Source of the DNA: Acidobacteriota bacterium
Lineage (GTDB): Bacteria; Acidobacteriota; Vicinamibacteria; Vicinamibacterales; Fen-181
Length of the DNA stretch: 19,871 nt
Assembly: GCA_003157675.1 (NCBI GenBank)
Contig: PMKG01000383.1
Coordinates: 1 to 19,871, forward strand
Reading direction: 5' to 3'
The notes beneath the pieces are model-generated. The model did not search any database, was not told the DNA's origin, and saw nothing but the letters and a program-made list of their open reading frames with translations. The translations under genes were made by a program, and so were the position numbers. Shown here one piece after another: positions 6,895-14,610 of the stretch. Positions within the stretch are counted from its first letter, which is position 1. Each line of letters begins with the position of its first letter.

Positions 6895-7344
6895 ATGCCG
6901 CTCATCGAACAACTCACCAAGACGTTGGCCGAGGCCATGAAGGCGCACGACCAGGTGCGCCTGGCCACCGTGCGGATGCTCAAGGCCGCGCTGATGAACC
7001 GGGAAGTCGAACGCGGCCGCCCGCTTACCGACGCCGAGGAACTCCAGGTCGTCGGCATGCTGGTCAAACAGCACAAGGACTCGATCGACCAGTTCGGGCG
7101 CGGCGGCCGACAGGACCTGGTGGACAAGGAGACGGCGGAACTGGCCATCCTCGAGGCCTACCTGCCGCCGGTCGTCGATGCGGACGAGATGGAGCGCGTC
7201 GTCGCCGAGGCCATCGCCGACACGGGCGCGGCCTCGCCCAGGGACATGGGCAAGGTGATGAAGGCCGTGATGGCGAAGCTCTCCGGCGCCCAGATCGATG
7301 GCAAAGCGGTCAGCGACCTCGTTCGCAGGAAGCTGGGCGGGTGA
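6895..7344 (+). CDS. yqeY: GatB/YqeY domain protein
   Basis: This 149-residue protein is full length for the YqeY family. The family shares the C-terminal tRNA-binding-like helical domain of the amidotransferase subunit GatB, and its exact role is unresolved, though links to tRNA or ammonia transfer have been proposed. Visible are the N-terminal helix LTKTLAEAMKAHDQVRLATVRMLKAALMN broken by charged turns, the conserved KQHKDSIDQF (about residues 62-71), the family hallmark ILEAYLPP (84-91), and the C-terminal GKVMKAVMAKLSGAQIDG (121-138). The ATG at 6895 is fixed by GGAGGA at 6885-6890 with a 4-base spacer. Its stop overlaps the murJ start by four bases (GTGA), so the two are probably translationally coupled. 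Confidence 0.93.
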   Translation: MPLIEQLTKTLAEAMKAHDQVRLATVRMLKAALMNREVERGRPLTDAEELQVVGMLVKQHKDSIDQFGRGGRQDLVDKETAELAILEAYLPPVVDADEMERVVAEAIADTGAASPRDMGKVMKAVMAKLSGAQIDGKAVSDLVRRKLGG

Positions 7345-8969
7345 CCTCGCGCGTCGTGCCCGAACCGGAGCCCGCTCTTCGGGGCGGAGCCCGCCTGATC
7401 CGGTCGGCCGGAGTCGTCGGGCTGGCCACCATGTCCAGCCGGATCCTCGGCCTGGTCCGCGATCTCGCACTGGCCCATGTCTTCGGCGCCAGCCACGAGA
7501 TGGACGCGTACACGGTCGCCTTCCGCTTCCCGAATCTGTTCAGAGACCTCTTCGCCGAAGGCGCGATGAGCGCCGCCTTCGTGCCCACCTTCACGCGCGT
7601 GCTCACGATCGACGGCCGGGCCGCGGCGTGGCGGCTGGGCAACCTCGTGATCACGGCCCTGCTGCTCGTCACCGGCGCGATCGCGCTCATCGGCATGCTG
7701 TTCGCCTGGCCGGTCGTGAGCTTCGCCGCGGCACGGTACGCCAGCGTGCCGGGCAAGCTGGAACTCGCCGTCGCCCTCGCGAGAGTGATGTTCCCCTTCC
7801 TCACCCTGATCGCCGTCGCGGTGGGGCTGATGGGGATGCAGAACTCGCTGCGCCGCTTCTTCGTGCCCGCCTTCTCGCCCGCCATGTTCAACATCGGCAC
7901 GCTCGCCTCGATGGCCGTGCTGATCCCGGTGTTCCGGGCGTACGGCGTCCGTCCGATCTTCGCCGTGGCGATCGGGACGCTCGTCGGCGGCGTCGGGCAG
8001 GTGGCGATTCAGTGGCCGGGCCTCCGTCGCGAGGGGTTTCGCTTTCGCCCGCGCATCGACTGGCGCGACTCGCGGCTGCGCGAGGTCCTCGTGCTGATGG
8101 GGCCCGGCACGATGGCGCTCGCCGCCGTGCAGATCAACATCCTCGTCAACACCATGCTCGCGACGAGCCAGGGCGAGGGGGCGGCATCGTGCCTGAACTT
8201 CGCCTTCCGGGTGATGTACCTGCCGATCGGGCTCTTCGGCCTCTCGGTCGCCACGGCGGCCATTCCCGCCCTCTCCCACGACGCCGCGCGGGGCGATCCG
8301 CACGGGATGCGCGCCACCTTCTCGAGCGCCCTCCGCATGATGCTGGTGCTGAACGTGCCCGCCGCGCTCGGGCTGATGGTGCTTGCCGCGCCGATCGTGG
8401 CGCTGCTCTTCGAACACGGGTCGTTCACCGCGGCCGCGGCGTCCGGCACGACCGCCGCGCTCATCTGCTATGCGCCGGGGCTCATCGGCTACTCGACCGT
8501 CAAGCTGGCTGCGCCGACCTTCTACGCGCTCCGGGACAGCCGGACGCCCGTCGCGGTCGGCGCCGCGTCGGTGGTCGTGAACGCCGTGCTGAGCGTGATC
8601 CTGGTGAGAGTCCTCGGCCTTCGGGGGCTCGCCCTCGGCACGGCGCTCTCGTCGCTTTTCAACGCGACGGCGCTCTTGTGGCTGCTGCGACGCCGGTTGG
8701 GGTCGATCGACGGGCGGCGCGTCGCGCTCGCGCTCGGTAAGGTGACCATCGCCGCGCTGGCGATGGCGGCGGCAGCCCGGGCGGGCGAGCGCGGGATGGA
8801 GCTCCTCCTCCCCGGGCTCTCGACGCTGGCCAAGCTGGCGCACGTGGCCGCCGGCATCGGCCTCGGCCTCGCCGTCCTCGCCGCCACCGCGCGCGCGCTT
8901 CGGCTCGCCGAGTTCGAAAGTGCGCTCGCCGCCGTCAGGGCCAGGCTCTTCGTCCCGAAGGGCGTCTGA
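7341..8969 (+). CDS. murJ: Lipid II flippase MurJ
   Basis: The 542-residue product is an integral membrane protein of the MurJ/MviN branch of the MOP superfamily, which flips lipid II across the inner membrane for peptidoglycan synthesis. The N-terminal signature is present: MSSRILGLVRDLALAHVFGA (31-50), DAYTVAFRFPNLFRDLFAEG (55-74) and SAAFVPTFT (77-85), with the conserved arginines of the central cavity (Arg34, Arg40, Arg62). About fourteen hydrophobic segments follow, including the MQNSLRRFFVPAFSP loop and PTFYALRDSRTPVAVG, both typical. The start is GTG at 7341, overlapping the yqeY stop. Length and motifs are normal for the family. The rhomboid gene follows after 49 bases with its own probable promoter. 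Confidence 0.96.
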   Translation: MTSRVVPEPEPALRGGARLIRSAGVVGLATMSSRILGLVRDLALAHVFGASHEMDAYTVAFRFPNLFRDLFAEGAMSAAFVPTFTRVLTIDGRAAAWRLGNLVITALLLVTGAIALIGMLFAWPVVSFAAARYASVPGKLELAVALARVMFPFLTLIAVAVGLMGMQNSLRRFFVPAFSPAMFNIGTLASMAVLIPVFRAYGVRPIFAVAIGTLVGGVGQVAIQWPGLRREGFRFRPRIDWRDSRLREVLVLMGPGTMALAAVQINILVNTMLATSQGEGAASCLNFAFRVMYLPIGLFGLSVATAAIPALSHDAARGDPHGMRATFSSALRMMLVLNVPAALGLMVLAAPIVALLFEHGSFTAAAASGTTAALICYAPGLIGYSTVKLAAPTFYALRDSRTPVAVGAASVVVNAVLSVILVRVLGLRGLALGTALSSLFNATALLWLLRRRLGSIDGRRVALALGKVTIAALAMAAAARAGERGMELLLPGLSTLAKLAHVAAGIGLGLAVLAATARALRLAEFESALAAVRARLFVPKGV

Positions 8970-8978
8970 CGACTGTGG

Positions 8979-8984
8979 TACGAT
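8979..8984 (+). promoter_or_regulatory. Putative -10 element (TACGAT) of the rhomboid gene
   Basis: TACGAT lies 10 bases after the murJ stop and 34 bases before the ATG at 9019, giving a predicted leader near 28 bases. It matches four of six consensus positions and has no clear -35. Confidence 0.35.
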
Positions 8985-9018
8985 CCAGAGGGAACCCGCT
9001 CGAGATCGGCCGCTGACG

Positions 9019-9765
9019 ATGCCCTATTCCCCGCCGTCCCGGCGCACGGTGACCTACCAGCTCGGCCCCGGGCCGATGACGCCCGCGGTGAAGCTGCTGC
9101 TCTGGGCGAACATCGGGATGTTCGTGCTGTCGTGGCTCGCCCCCGAGATCGTGCCGCTGCTCGGCCTCCAGCCCGCCGCCGTGATCCTCCGCCTACGGCT
9201 CTGGCAGCCCGTCACCTACATGTTCCTGCACGCCGGCGTGACGCACATCCTCTTCAACATGCTGGCGCTGTGGATGTTCGGCGTCGAGCTCGAACGCCGG
9301 TGGGGACGCGACTTCTTCCTGAAGTACTACTTCATCGCCGGCATCGGCGCGGCGGCGACCACGATCCTGCTCTCGCTCGTTCCCGGCGAGCTCGGCGCGG
9401 CGATGTGGGGGTCGCTGACCGTCGGCGCGTCGGGCGCGATCTACGGCCTGCTGGTCGCCTACGCGATCTACTTCCCTCACCGGCCCGTCTACATTTGGGC
9501 GCTGTTTCCGATCCCCGCCCGTGTCTTCGTGCTGATCATGGGCGCGGTCGCGTTCATGTCGTCGATCGGCGGCGACCAGGGCGGCGTGGCGAACTCCGCG
9601 CACCTCGGCGGCCTGGTGGTCGGATATCTCTATCTCAAGATGGGAGGCGGACACCCGCTGGCGGCGATCAAGTACCGCTACGTCAGGTGGAGGATGAACC
9701 GGCTCCGGCAGCGGTTCGGCGTCCACGACGGCGGCCGACACGACTGGGATCGGCGCGTGCACTGA
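9019..9765 (+). CDS. Rhomboid-family intramembrane serine protease
   Basis: From ATG 9019 the protein has 248 residues and about six transmembrane helices (first at 23-42). Rhomboids cut transmembrane substrates inside the bilayer with a Ser-His dyad. The catalytic serine lies in GASGAIYG (Ser138) and the histidine in AHLGG (His195). The conserved helix-2 motif is HAGVTHILFN (His71, His76, Asn80), followed by MLALWMFGVELERRWG, the L1-loop-adjacent region with the usual ER-WG pattern. A basic cytoplasmic tail (KYRYVRWRMNRLRQRF) ends the protein. Upstream in-frame codons back to 8920 overlap the murJ gene and give no rhomboid similarity, so 9019 is preferred. Active-site residues are intact, so it is probably an active protease; the substrate is unknown. 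Confidence 0.93.
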   Translation: MPYSPPSRRTVTYQLGPGPMTPAVKLLLWANIGMFVLSWLAPEIVPLLGLQPAAVILRLRLWQPVTYMFLHAGVTHILFNMLALWMFGVELERRWGRDFFLKYYFIAGIGAAATTILLSLVPGELGAAMWGSLTVGASGAIYGLLVAYAIYFPHRPVYIWALFPIPARVFVLIMGAVAFMSSIGGDQGGVANSAHLGGLVVGYLYLKMGGGHPLAAIKYRYVRWRMNRLRQRFGVHDGGRHDWDRRVH

Positions 9766-9808
9766 TCACGCCGGCTGACGGCTTACGCCTCACGGCATTT
9801 GTACGTGG

Positions 9809-9871
9809 GCCGGGCCTTCACCCCTCGGCGTTGCTCGGGGTGCCCTGAGTTCGTCGAAGGGCAGGCCCGGC
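9809..9871. repeat. Cloverleaf-forming REP-like palindromic element
   Basis: A perfect 9-bp outer inverted repeat (GCCGGGCCT 9809-9817, AGGCCCGGC 9863-9871) encloses two hairpins: CACCCC/GGGGTG (9819-9824, 9837-9842) and GCCCT/AGGGC (9842-9846, 9858-9862), sharing one base. The inner text CCCTGAGTTCGTCGAAGGG is of the kind commonly seen as dispersed palindromic repeats in GC-rich bacteria. It fills most of the gap between the rhomboid and E1 genes and ends 9 bases before the TATAAT element of the E1 gene. Confidence 0.7.
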
Positions 9872-9879
9872 GCGCCCGC

Positions 9880-9885
9880 TATAAT
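9880..9885 (+). promoter_or_regulatory. Perfect -10 element (TATAAT) of the E1 gene
   Basis: A consensus TATAAT lies 13 bases before the ATG at 9899. An upstream in-frame ATG at 9884 lies inside the hexamer and would precede the predicted transcription start near 9892, so the promoter decides for 9899. The -35 position falls in the right arm of the REP-like element and matches no consensus. Confidence 0.6.
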
Positions 9886-9898
9886 GAAATCTCCCGGC

Positions 9899-12016
9899 AT
9901 GGAAAGCCCCATTCTCGTCAGCGACGCCGATCGCCTGTCGACGACGCCCGACGTGTTGCTCGCGGCCTATCGCTGGATGCTCCTGTCGAGAAAGCTCGAC
10001 GACAAGGAGATCCAGCTCAAGAACCAGAGCCGCATTTTCTTCCAGATCAGCGGCGCCGGCCACGAGGCGGTGCTGGTCGCGGCCGCGTTCGCCCTGCGGC
10101 GGGCCTACGACTGGTTCTTCCCCTACTACCGCGACCGGGCCCTCTGCCTCGCGCTCGGCGTGACGCCGTACGAGATGCTGCTCGAGGCCGTGGGGGCTCG
10201 CGACGATCCGGCGTCGGGCGGCCGGCAGATGCCGTCGCACTGGGGCCACAAGCGACTGAACATCGTTTCGCAGGGGAGCCCGACCGGCACGCAGTGCCTG
10301 CAGGCGGTCGGCTGTGCCGAGGCCGGGCGGCTGTACCAGCGGCTGACGGACATTCCCGACCGTGAGACGCGCCAGCACGCCGACGAAGTCGTCTACGTGT
10401 CGCTCGGCGAGGGCGCCACGGCTGAAGGCGAGTTCTGGGAATCGCTCAACACCGCCTGCGGCAAGCGGCTGCCCGTCGTCTATCTCGTGGAGGACAACGG
10501 GTATGCCATCTCGGTGCCGAAAGAGGTGGCCACGCCCGGCGGCGACATCTCCCGGATCGTGCGGTCGTTCCCCACGCTTCAAGTCCTCACCGTGGACGGC
10601 ACCGACTTCGCCGAGAGCCTCCGGGCGATGCGGCAGGCCGTCGCCTACGCTCGCGAGCGGCGGGGCCCCTCGCTCGTGCACGCCCACGTCACCAGGCCGT
10701 ACTCCCATTCGCTGTCCGACGACGAACGGCTTTACAAGACGCCGGCGGAGCGTGAGGCGGAGGCGGCGCGCGACCCCATCCGCATCATGCGCCGGCAGCT
10801 CGTCGCAGACGGCGTGGCCACGGAGGCCGACCTGGAGCAGTTGGCGGAGGCGGTCGGACGCGAGGTCGAGGAGGCGGCCGAGCGGGCGCTGGCGGCGGCG
10901 AGGCCCGCGCGAGACACGGCGCGCCTGTGGGTCTTCTCGCCCGACGTCGACCCGACGTCGGCGGCGTTCGACACGCCCCCGCGGCCCGAGGGCAAGCCCG
11001 ACACGATGGTGGCCGCGATCAACCGGACGCTGCGCGACGAGATGGCCCGCAACCCGGCCATCGTGATCTTCGGCGAGGACGTCGCCGACGCGACTCGCGA
11101 AGAGGCGCTGTCGGCGGTCTCCGGAAAGGGCGGCGTCTTCAAGGTCACCCACGGGCTCCAGCGGACGTTCGGGGCGACGCGCGTCTTCAACTCGCCGCTC
11201 GCCGAGGCCAACATCATCGGCCGCGCCGTGGGCATGGCGATCCGCGCCGTCAAGCCGGTCGTCGAGATCCAGTTCTTCGACTACATCTGGCCGGCGATGA
11301 TGCAGCTGCGCGACGAGATGGCGATGATGCGGTACCGGTCGGGCAACGCCTTCTCGTGCCCGATGGTCGTGCGCGTCCCGATCGGCGGCTACCTCAGGGG
11401 CGGCGCGCCGTACCACAGCCAGTCGGGCGAGAGCATCTTCGCGCACTGCCCCGGCATCCGGATCGCGTTCCCGTCGAACGCCGTCGACGCGGCGGGACTG
11501 CTGCGGACAGCGGTACGGTGCGACGACCCGGTGATGTTCCTCGAGCACAAGCACCTCTACCGGCAGACCTACAACAAGGGCGAGTACCAGGGGCCGGAGT
11601 TCATGATCCCCTTCGGCCGCGGTTCGCTCGCAAGAGACGGCGAGGATCTGGTCGTCCTCACCTGGGGCGCCCTCGTGCAGCGCACGCTTGTCGCGGCGCA
11701 GCAGGCGGAGAAGGAGGGGATCAGCGCGGCGGTGTTCGACCTGCGCACGATCGTGCCGTACGACTGGGAAGGAATCGCCGCCCTCGTGCGCCGCACGAGC
11801 CGCGTGGTCGTCGCCCACGAGGACCAGCTCACCTGCGGCTTCGGCGCGGAGCTGGCGGCCCGGATCGTCGGGGAGCTGTTCGAGCATCTCGACGCACCGG
11901 TCCGGCGCGTGGCCGCGCTCGACACGCCGGTCGCCTACTGCCCCGACCTCGAGGAAGCCATCCTGCCGCAGAGCGGCGACGTCCTGCAGGCGATCAGGGA
12001 GATCGCGAGATACTGA
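9899..12016 (+). CDS. Fused alpha/beta E1 component of a 2-oxoacid dehydrogenase complex
   Basis: The 705-residue product joins the two thiamine-diphosphate E1 subunits that are usually separate (BkdA1/A2 or PdhA/B type). E1 decarboxylates a 2-oxoacid and passes the acyl group to lipoyl-E2 in the cytoplasm. The alpha half (about 1-345) shows ISGAGHEA (50-57), PYYRDRAL (75-82), HWGHKRLNIVSQGSPTGTQ (114-132) and the TPP/Mg motif LGEGATAEGEFWESLN (169-184) closing with VEDNGYAIS (197-205). A linker rich in Ala and Arg follows. The beta half (about 368-705) shows GEDVAD (392-397), FNSPLAEANIIGRAVGMA (430-447) with catalytic Glu436, and GAPYHSQS (502-509) with His506. E2 and E3 genes are not adjacent. 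Branched-chain 2-oxoacids are the likeliest substrate class for this fused form, but that is inference. The ATG at 9899 is chosen because the earlier ATG overlaps the -10 element. Confidence 0.92.
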   Translation: MESPILVSDADRLSTTPDVLLAAYRWMLLSRKLDDKEIQLKNQSRIFFQISGAGHEAVLVAAAFALRRAYDWFFPYYRDRALCLALGVTPYEMLLEAVGARDDPASGGRQMPSHWGHKRLNIVSQGSPTGTQCLQAVGCAEAGRLYQRLTDIPDRETRQHADEVVYVSLGEGATAEGEFWESLNTACGKRLPVVYLVEDNGYAISVPKEVATPGGDISRIVRSFPTLQVLTVDGTDFAESLRAMRQAVAYARERRGPSLVHAHVTRPYSHSLSDDERLYKTPAEREAEAARDPIRIMRRQLVADGVATEADLEQLAEAVGREVEEAAERALAAARPARDTARLWVFSPDVDPTSAAFDTPPRPEGKPDTMVAAINRTLRDEMARNPAIVIFGEDVADATREEALSAVSGKGGVFKVTHGLQRTFGATRVFNSPLAEANIIGRAVGMAIRAVKPVVEIQFFDYIWPAMMQLRDEMAMMRYRSGNAFSCPMVVRVPIGGYLRGGAPYHSQSGESIFAHCPGIRIAFPSNAVDAAGLLRTAVRCDDPVMFLEHKHLYRQTYNKGEYQGPEFMIPFGRGSLARDGEDLVVLTWGALVQRTLVAAQQAEKEGISAAVFDLRTIVPYDWEGIAALVRRTSRVVVAHEDQLTCGFGAELAARIVGELFEHLDAPVRRVAALDTPVAYCPDLEEAILPQSGDVLQAIREIARY

Positions 12017-12051
12017 CGCCTGTCGTCACCCGCGAGTCGGTTCGATCAGTG

Positions 12052-12090
12052 GACGGCGGGTCAGGCATCACCCGGCGATCGTCCGCCGTC
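12052..12090. repeat. Inverted repeat between the E1 gene and the ADOP permease
   Basis: In the 186-base gap 12017-12202, GACGGCGG (12052-12059) pairs with CCGCCGTC (12083-12090), and a competing inner hairpin CGGGT/ACCCG (12057-12061, 12070-12074) overlaps it. No T-tract follows, so it may be a Rho-dependent end, an attenuator or chance in GC-rich DNA. The rest of the gap holds no gene and no convincing promoter for the permease. Confidence 0.35.
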
Positions 12091-12202
12091 GAACGACACG
12101 TCCCGCAAGCGGACACTCGGGGCGCATACTCACCAGTTTCGCCCTTGAAATGGCCGGGCCGCTTGCGCGAGGATCTGGCACACTGGTTGCTGAGACCCGA
12201 TC

Positions 12203-14581
12203 GTGCCGAGCTTCTTTTCGGACTTCAGGCTGGCCTTTCGTTCCTGCGGGCGCCGGCCGGGCGCGACCGCGTTGGTCGTCCTCTCCCTGGCCGTCACCAT
12301 CGGGATCTCGGCGACGGCTTTCAGCATCCTCGACGCGGTGCTCTGGCGCGCGTTGCCTGTCCGCAACCCTCGGCAACTCCTGACGATCTGGGCCAGGGAC
12401 CAGCAGAAGCGGCCGGATCAGTTGACGTGGGTCGAGTACGAGGCCATCGCCACGCGGGTCCGTGGGCTGTCGGACGTCTTCGCGCAGTCGCGCCACAGCG
12501 GGATGGTGAGGCTGCAGGGCCGGACCGAGTTGTCGCTGTTGTCCTATGTCTCCGACAACTACTTCGACGCGCTGGGCGTGACGGCCGCGGTGGGCACGCT
12601 CTTCCACGCCAGGGCCGGACGGGACGGCGAGGTCGTCATCAGTCACCGGTATTGGCAGCGGGCCCTCTCGGGTGACCCGGCCGTCCTCGAACACCCTCTC
12701 CGCATCAACGACGAGGATCTGCGCGTCGTCGGCGTCCTCTCGCCCGGATTCTCCGGCGCAAACCGCGGCCTCGCCGTGGATCTGTTCGTGCCGATCCAAA
12801 CGGGCGCCGGCATTCTCCACCAGGCCTCGCTCCAGGACAGACGGAGCCCCGAGTTCGAACTGCTGGGCCGCCTGAAGACCGGGGTGGAACCCGAGAACGT
12901 GCGCCGGGACATCGAAAGCGCGCTGAAGATCGTCGACAAGGACGGCGCCTCGCCCGGCCCAGGGCGCACGGCGTTCGTCGAGAAGCTCGACGGGTCGGAC
13001 CGGCCGGCCAGCCGCTCCACCTCCGTGCTGTTCGCCAGCATCGTGCTGCTCATCCTGCTCGTCGCGACCGCGAACGTCGCGAACGTGCGCCTCGCGCAGA
13101 ACGAGGAGCGGCGCGGGGAGACCGCGATCCGGCTGTCGCTCGGCGCCAGCCGCTTCGCCCTCTGGCGGCAGCACTTGAGCGAGATGCTGGTGCTGTCAGC
13201 CGCCGGCACGGCGCTGGCCGTGCTCGTGGCGCAATGGCTGATCGATTTCGCCCCGGCGATGCTCTTCGCCGGCGAGCGGTTCGTCGACTTCTACATCGGC
13301 TTTGACGCGCGGACGTTCGGCTTCAGCGCCGGCGCCATGCTGCTCGTCGCGCTCGTTGGCACGGTGTTGCCGTTTCGAGACGCGCTGTCGGTCAACGTGT
13401 CGCCGAACCAGGCCTCGCGCGGTTCGACCCGGCGATCGCGGTGGCTGCCCGCGCTCGTCGTCGTGCAGGTCGCGTTCGTGACGGGGATCATCTGCGTGGC
13501 GGGCCTGCTCTGGCAGAGCCTGCTGAACGTGAGCACCATCAGGCCCGCGATGGATCCGGACCGACGGTTGGTGCTCGCAAGCGGGTTCTGGGACTCGGCG
13601 GACCAGGCCACGACCCGGGTGGCGCCGCTGGCCGACCGGCTCGGCACGGTGCCGGGAGTACGGCGCGTCGCCTTCGCGCGCAGGGCTCTGCTCAGCGGTT
13701 CCGGGGGCGGCGCCATCGTGCCGGTCGAGTTCGCCGGGCAGCCGCCGCTGTCCTTTCGCTACAACCAGGTGAGCCCGGAGTACTTCTCGACCACCGGCGC
13801 CCGCGTCCTCCGCGGGCGGTCGTTCACCCCCGGAGACGGCGCAGCCGCGACGCTCGTCGTCATGGTGAACGAGGCGTTCGCCCGGCGCTTCTTCGGCGGA
13901 GGGCGCGAACCGATCGGCGCCTGGGTGCGCACGGCAGGCGCAGAACGCCAGGTCGTCGGCATCGTCGAAGACGGACCGACCAATCATCTGAGGGAAGCCG
14001 CCGAACCCTACATCTACTTCCCGTTCGCGCAACGGCCGAGCGGCGAGGTCACGTTCTTCGTCGAGACGGTCGGTGATCCGGCCGGCATGGTGGCCGCCGT
14101 CCGGGCCCGGTTGTCGGCGTCGGACGCCTCCTACGTGCCGATGGCGATCCAGACGATGAGCGAGCACATGCACGCGGCACGGATCGAGGAAGCGCTGACG
14201 GCGTCGATGGCGGGCGCGCTCGGCGCGCTGGGCCTGCTGCTCGCGGCGGCGGGGCTGTTCGGCGTGACGCTGTTCGCGGTGAGCTGCCGGATCCGCGAGT
14301 TCGGCATCCGGGTCGCCCTCGGGGCCACCGGGACGACGCTTGGCTGGCAGGTGGCCAGGGAGTCGTCGGGTCTCGTGGGGATCGGCCTTGCGCTGGGTGC
14401 GGGCCTGGCCTACGGGGGACACCGCCTGTTGCAGGAACAACTCTACGGCGTGTCGTCCTGGGACCCGACCAGCTTCCTGGGCGCCGTGGTGATCGTCGTC
14501 GCGGTCTCGCTCGCGGCGACGCTCCAGCCCGCGATGCGCGCCGCCCGCGTCGATCCGATCGTCGCGTTGCGGCAGGACTAG
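12203..14581 (+). CDS. ADOP-type orphan ABC permease (MacB_PCD/FtsX)
   Basis: This 792-residue membrane protein has the layout of the acidobacterial duplicated orphan permease class: MacB-like periplasmic core domains and FtsX permease domains in two tandem halves. The first half starts FFSDFRLAFRSCGRRPG with a helix at about 22-46 (LVVLSLAVTIGISATAF), then a periplasmic domain, then helices near 272-295, 325-345 and 370-390 with RGETAIRLSLGASR. The second half starts near 412 (LPALVVVQVAFVTG), has another periplasmic region, and ends with three helices (about 670-695, 725-745, 752-772), the REFGIRVALGA motif and the terminal AARVDPIVALRQD. No ATPase gene is adjacent. The substrate is unknown; related MacB-type systems export peptides or lipoproteins. 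The start is GTG 12203, forced by an in-frame stop 12 bases upstream. The usual ribosome-binding site is not evident. Confidence 0.9.
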   Translation: MPSFFSDFRLAFRSCGRRPGATALVVLSLAVTIGISATAFSILDAVLWRALPVRNPRQLLTIWARDQQKRPDQLTWVEYEAIATRVRGLSDVFAQSRHSGMVRLQGRTELSLLSYVSDNYFDALGVTAAVGTLFHARAGRDGEVVISHRYWQRALSGDPAVLEHPLRINDEDLRVVGVLSPGFSGANRGLAVDLFVPIQTGAGILHQASLQDRRSPEFELLGRLKTGVEPENVRRDIESALKIVDKDGASPGPGRTAFVEKLDGSDRPASRSTSVLFASIVLLILLVATANVANVRLAQNEERRGETAIRLSLGASRFALWRQHLSEMLVLSAAGTALAVLVAQWLIDFAPAMLFAGERFVDFYIGFDARTFGFSAGAMLLVALVGTVLPFRDALSVNVSPNQASRGSTRRSRWLPALVVVQVAFVTGIICVAGLLWQSLLNVSTIRPAMDPDRRLVLASGFWDSADQATTRVAPLADRLGTVPGVRRVAFARRALLSGSGGGAIVPVEFAGQPPLSFRYNQVSPEYFSTTGARVLRGRSFTPGDGAAATLVVMVNEAFARRFFGGGREPIGAWVRTAGAERQVVGIVEDGPTNHLREAAEPYIYFPFAQRPSGEVTFFVETVGDPAGMVAAVRARLSASDASYVPMAIQTMSEHMHAARIEEALTASMAGALGALGLLLAAAGLFGVTLFAVSCRIREFGIRVALGATGTTLGWQVARESSGLVGIGLALGAGLAYGGHRLLQEQLYGVSSWDPTSFLGAVVIVVAVSLAATLQPAMRAARVDPIVALRQD

Positions 14582-14610
14582 CGACTCGCAGGCGGCCGCC
14601 GCACGGTTGC

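Noticed and set aside
7158..8843. A 561-codon minus-strand frame opposite murJ
   Set aside because: It is highly charged (Arg, Glu, His, Asp repeats) and mirrors the murJ codons; murJ has all its family motifs, so the antisense frame is not a gene.
9884..9898. ATG at 9884 as the E1 start
   Set aside because: It lies within TATAAT and ahead of the predicted transcription start; the next ATG at 9899 gives a normal N-terminus.
9818..11887. A 689-codon minus-strand frame opposite the E1 gene
   Set aside because: No recognisable domain and a composition dictated by the opposite strand; the E1 frame is intact and catalytic residues are present.
12126..12131. CATACT as a promoter -10 for the ADOP permease
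   Set aside because: No -35 partner at proper spacing, a weak match, and it lies 71 bases from the start; not enough support.
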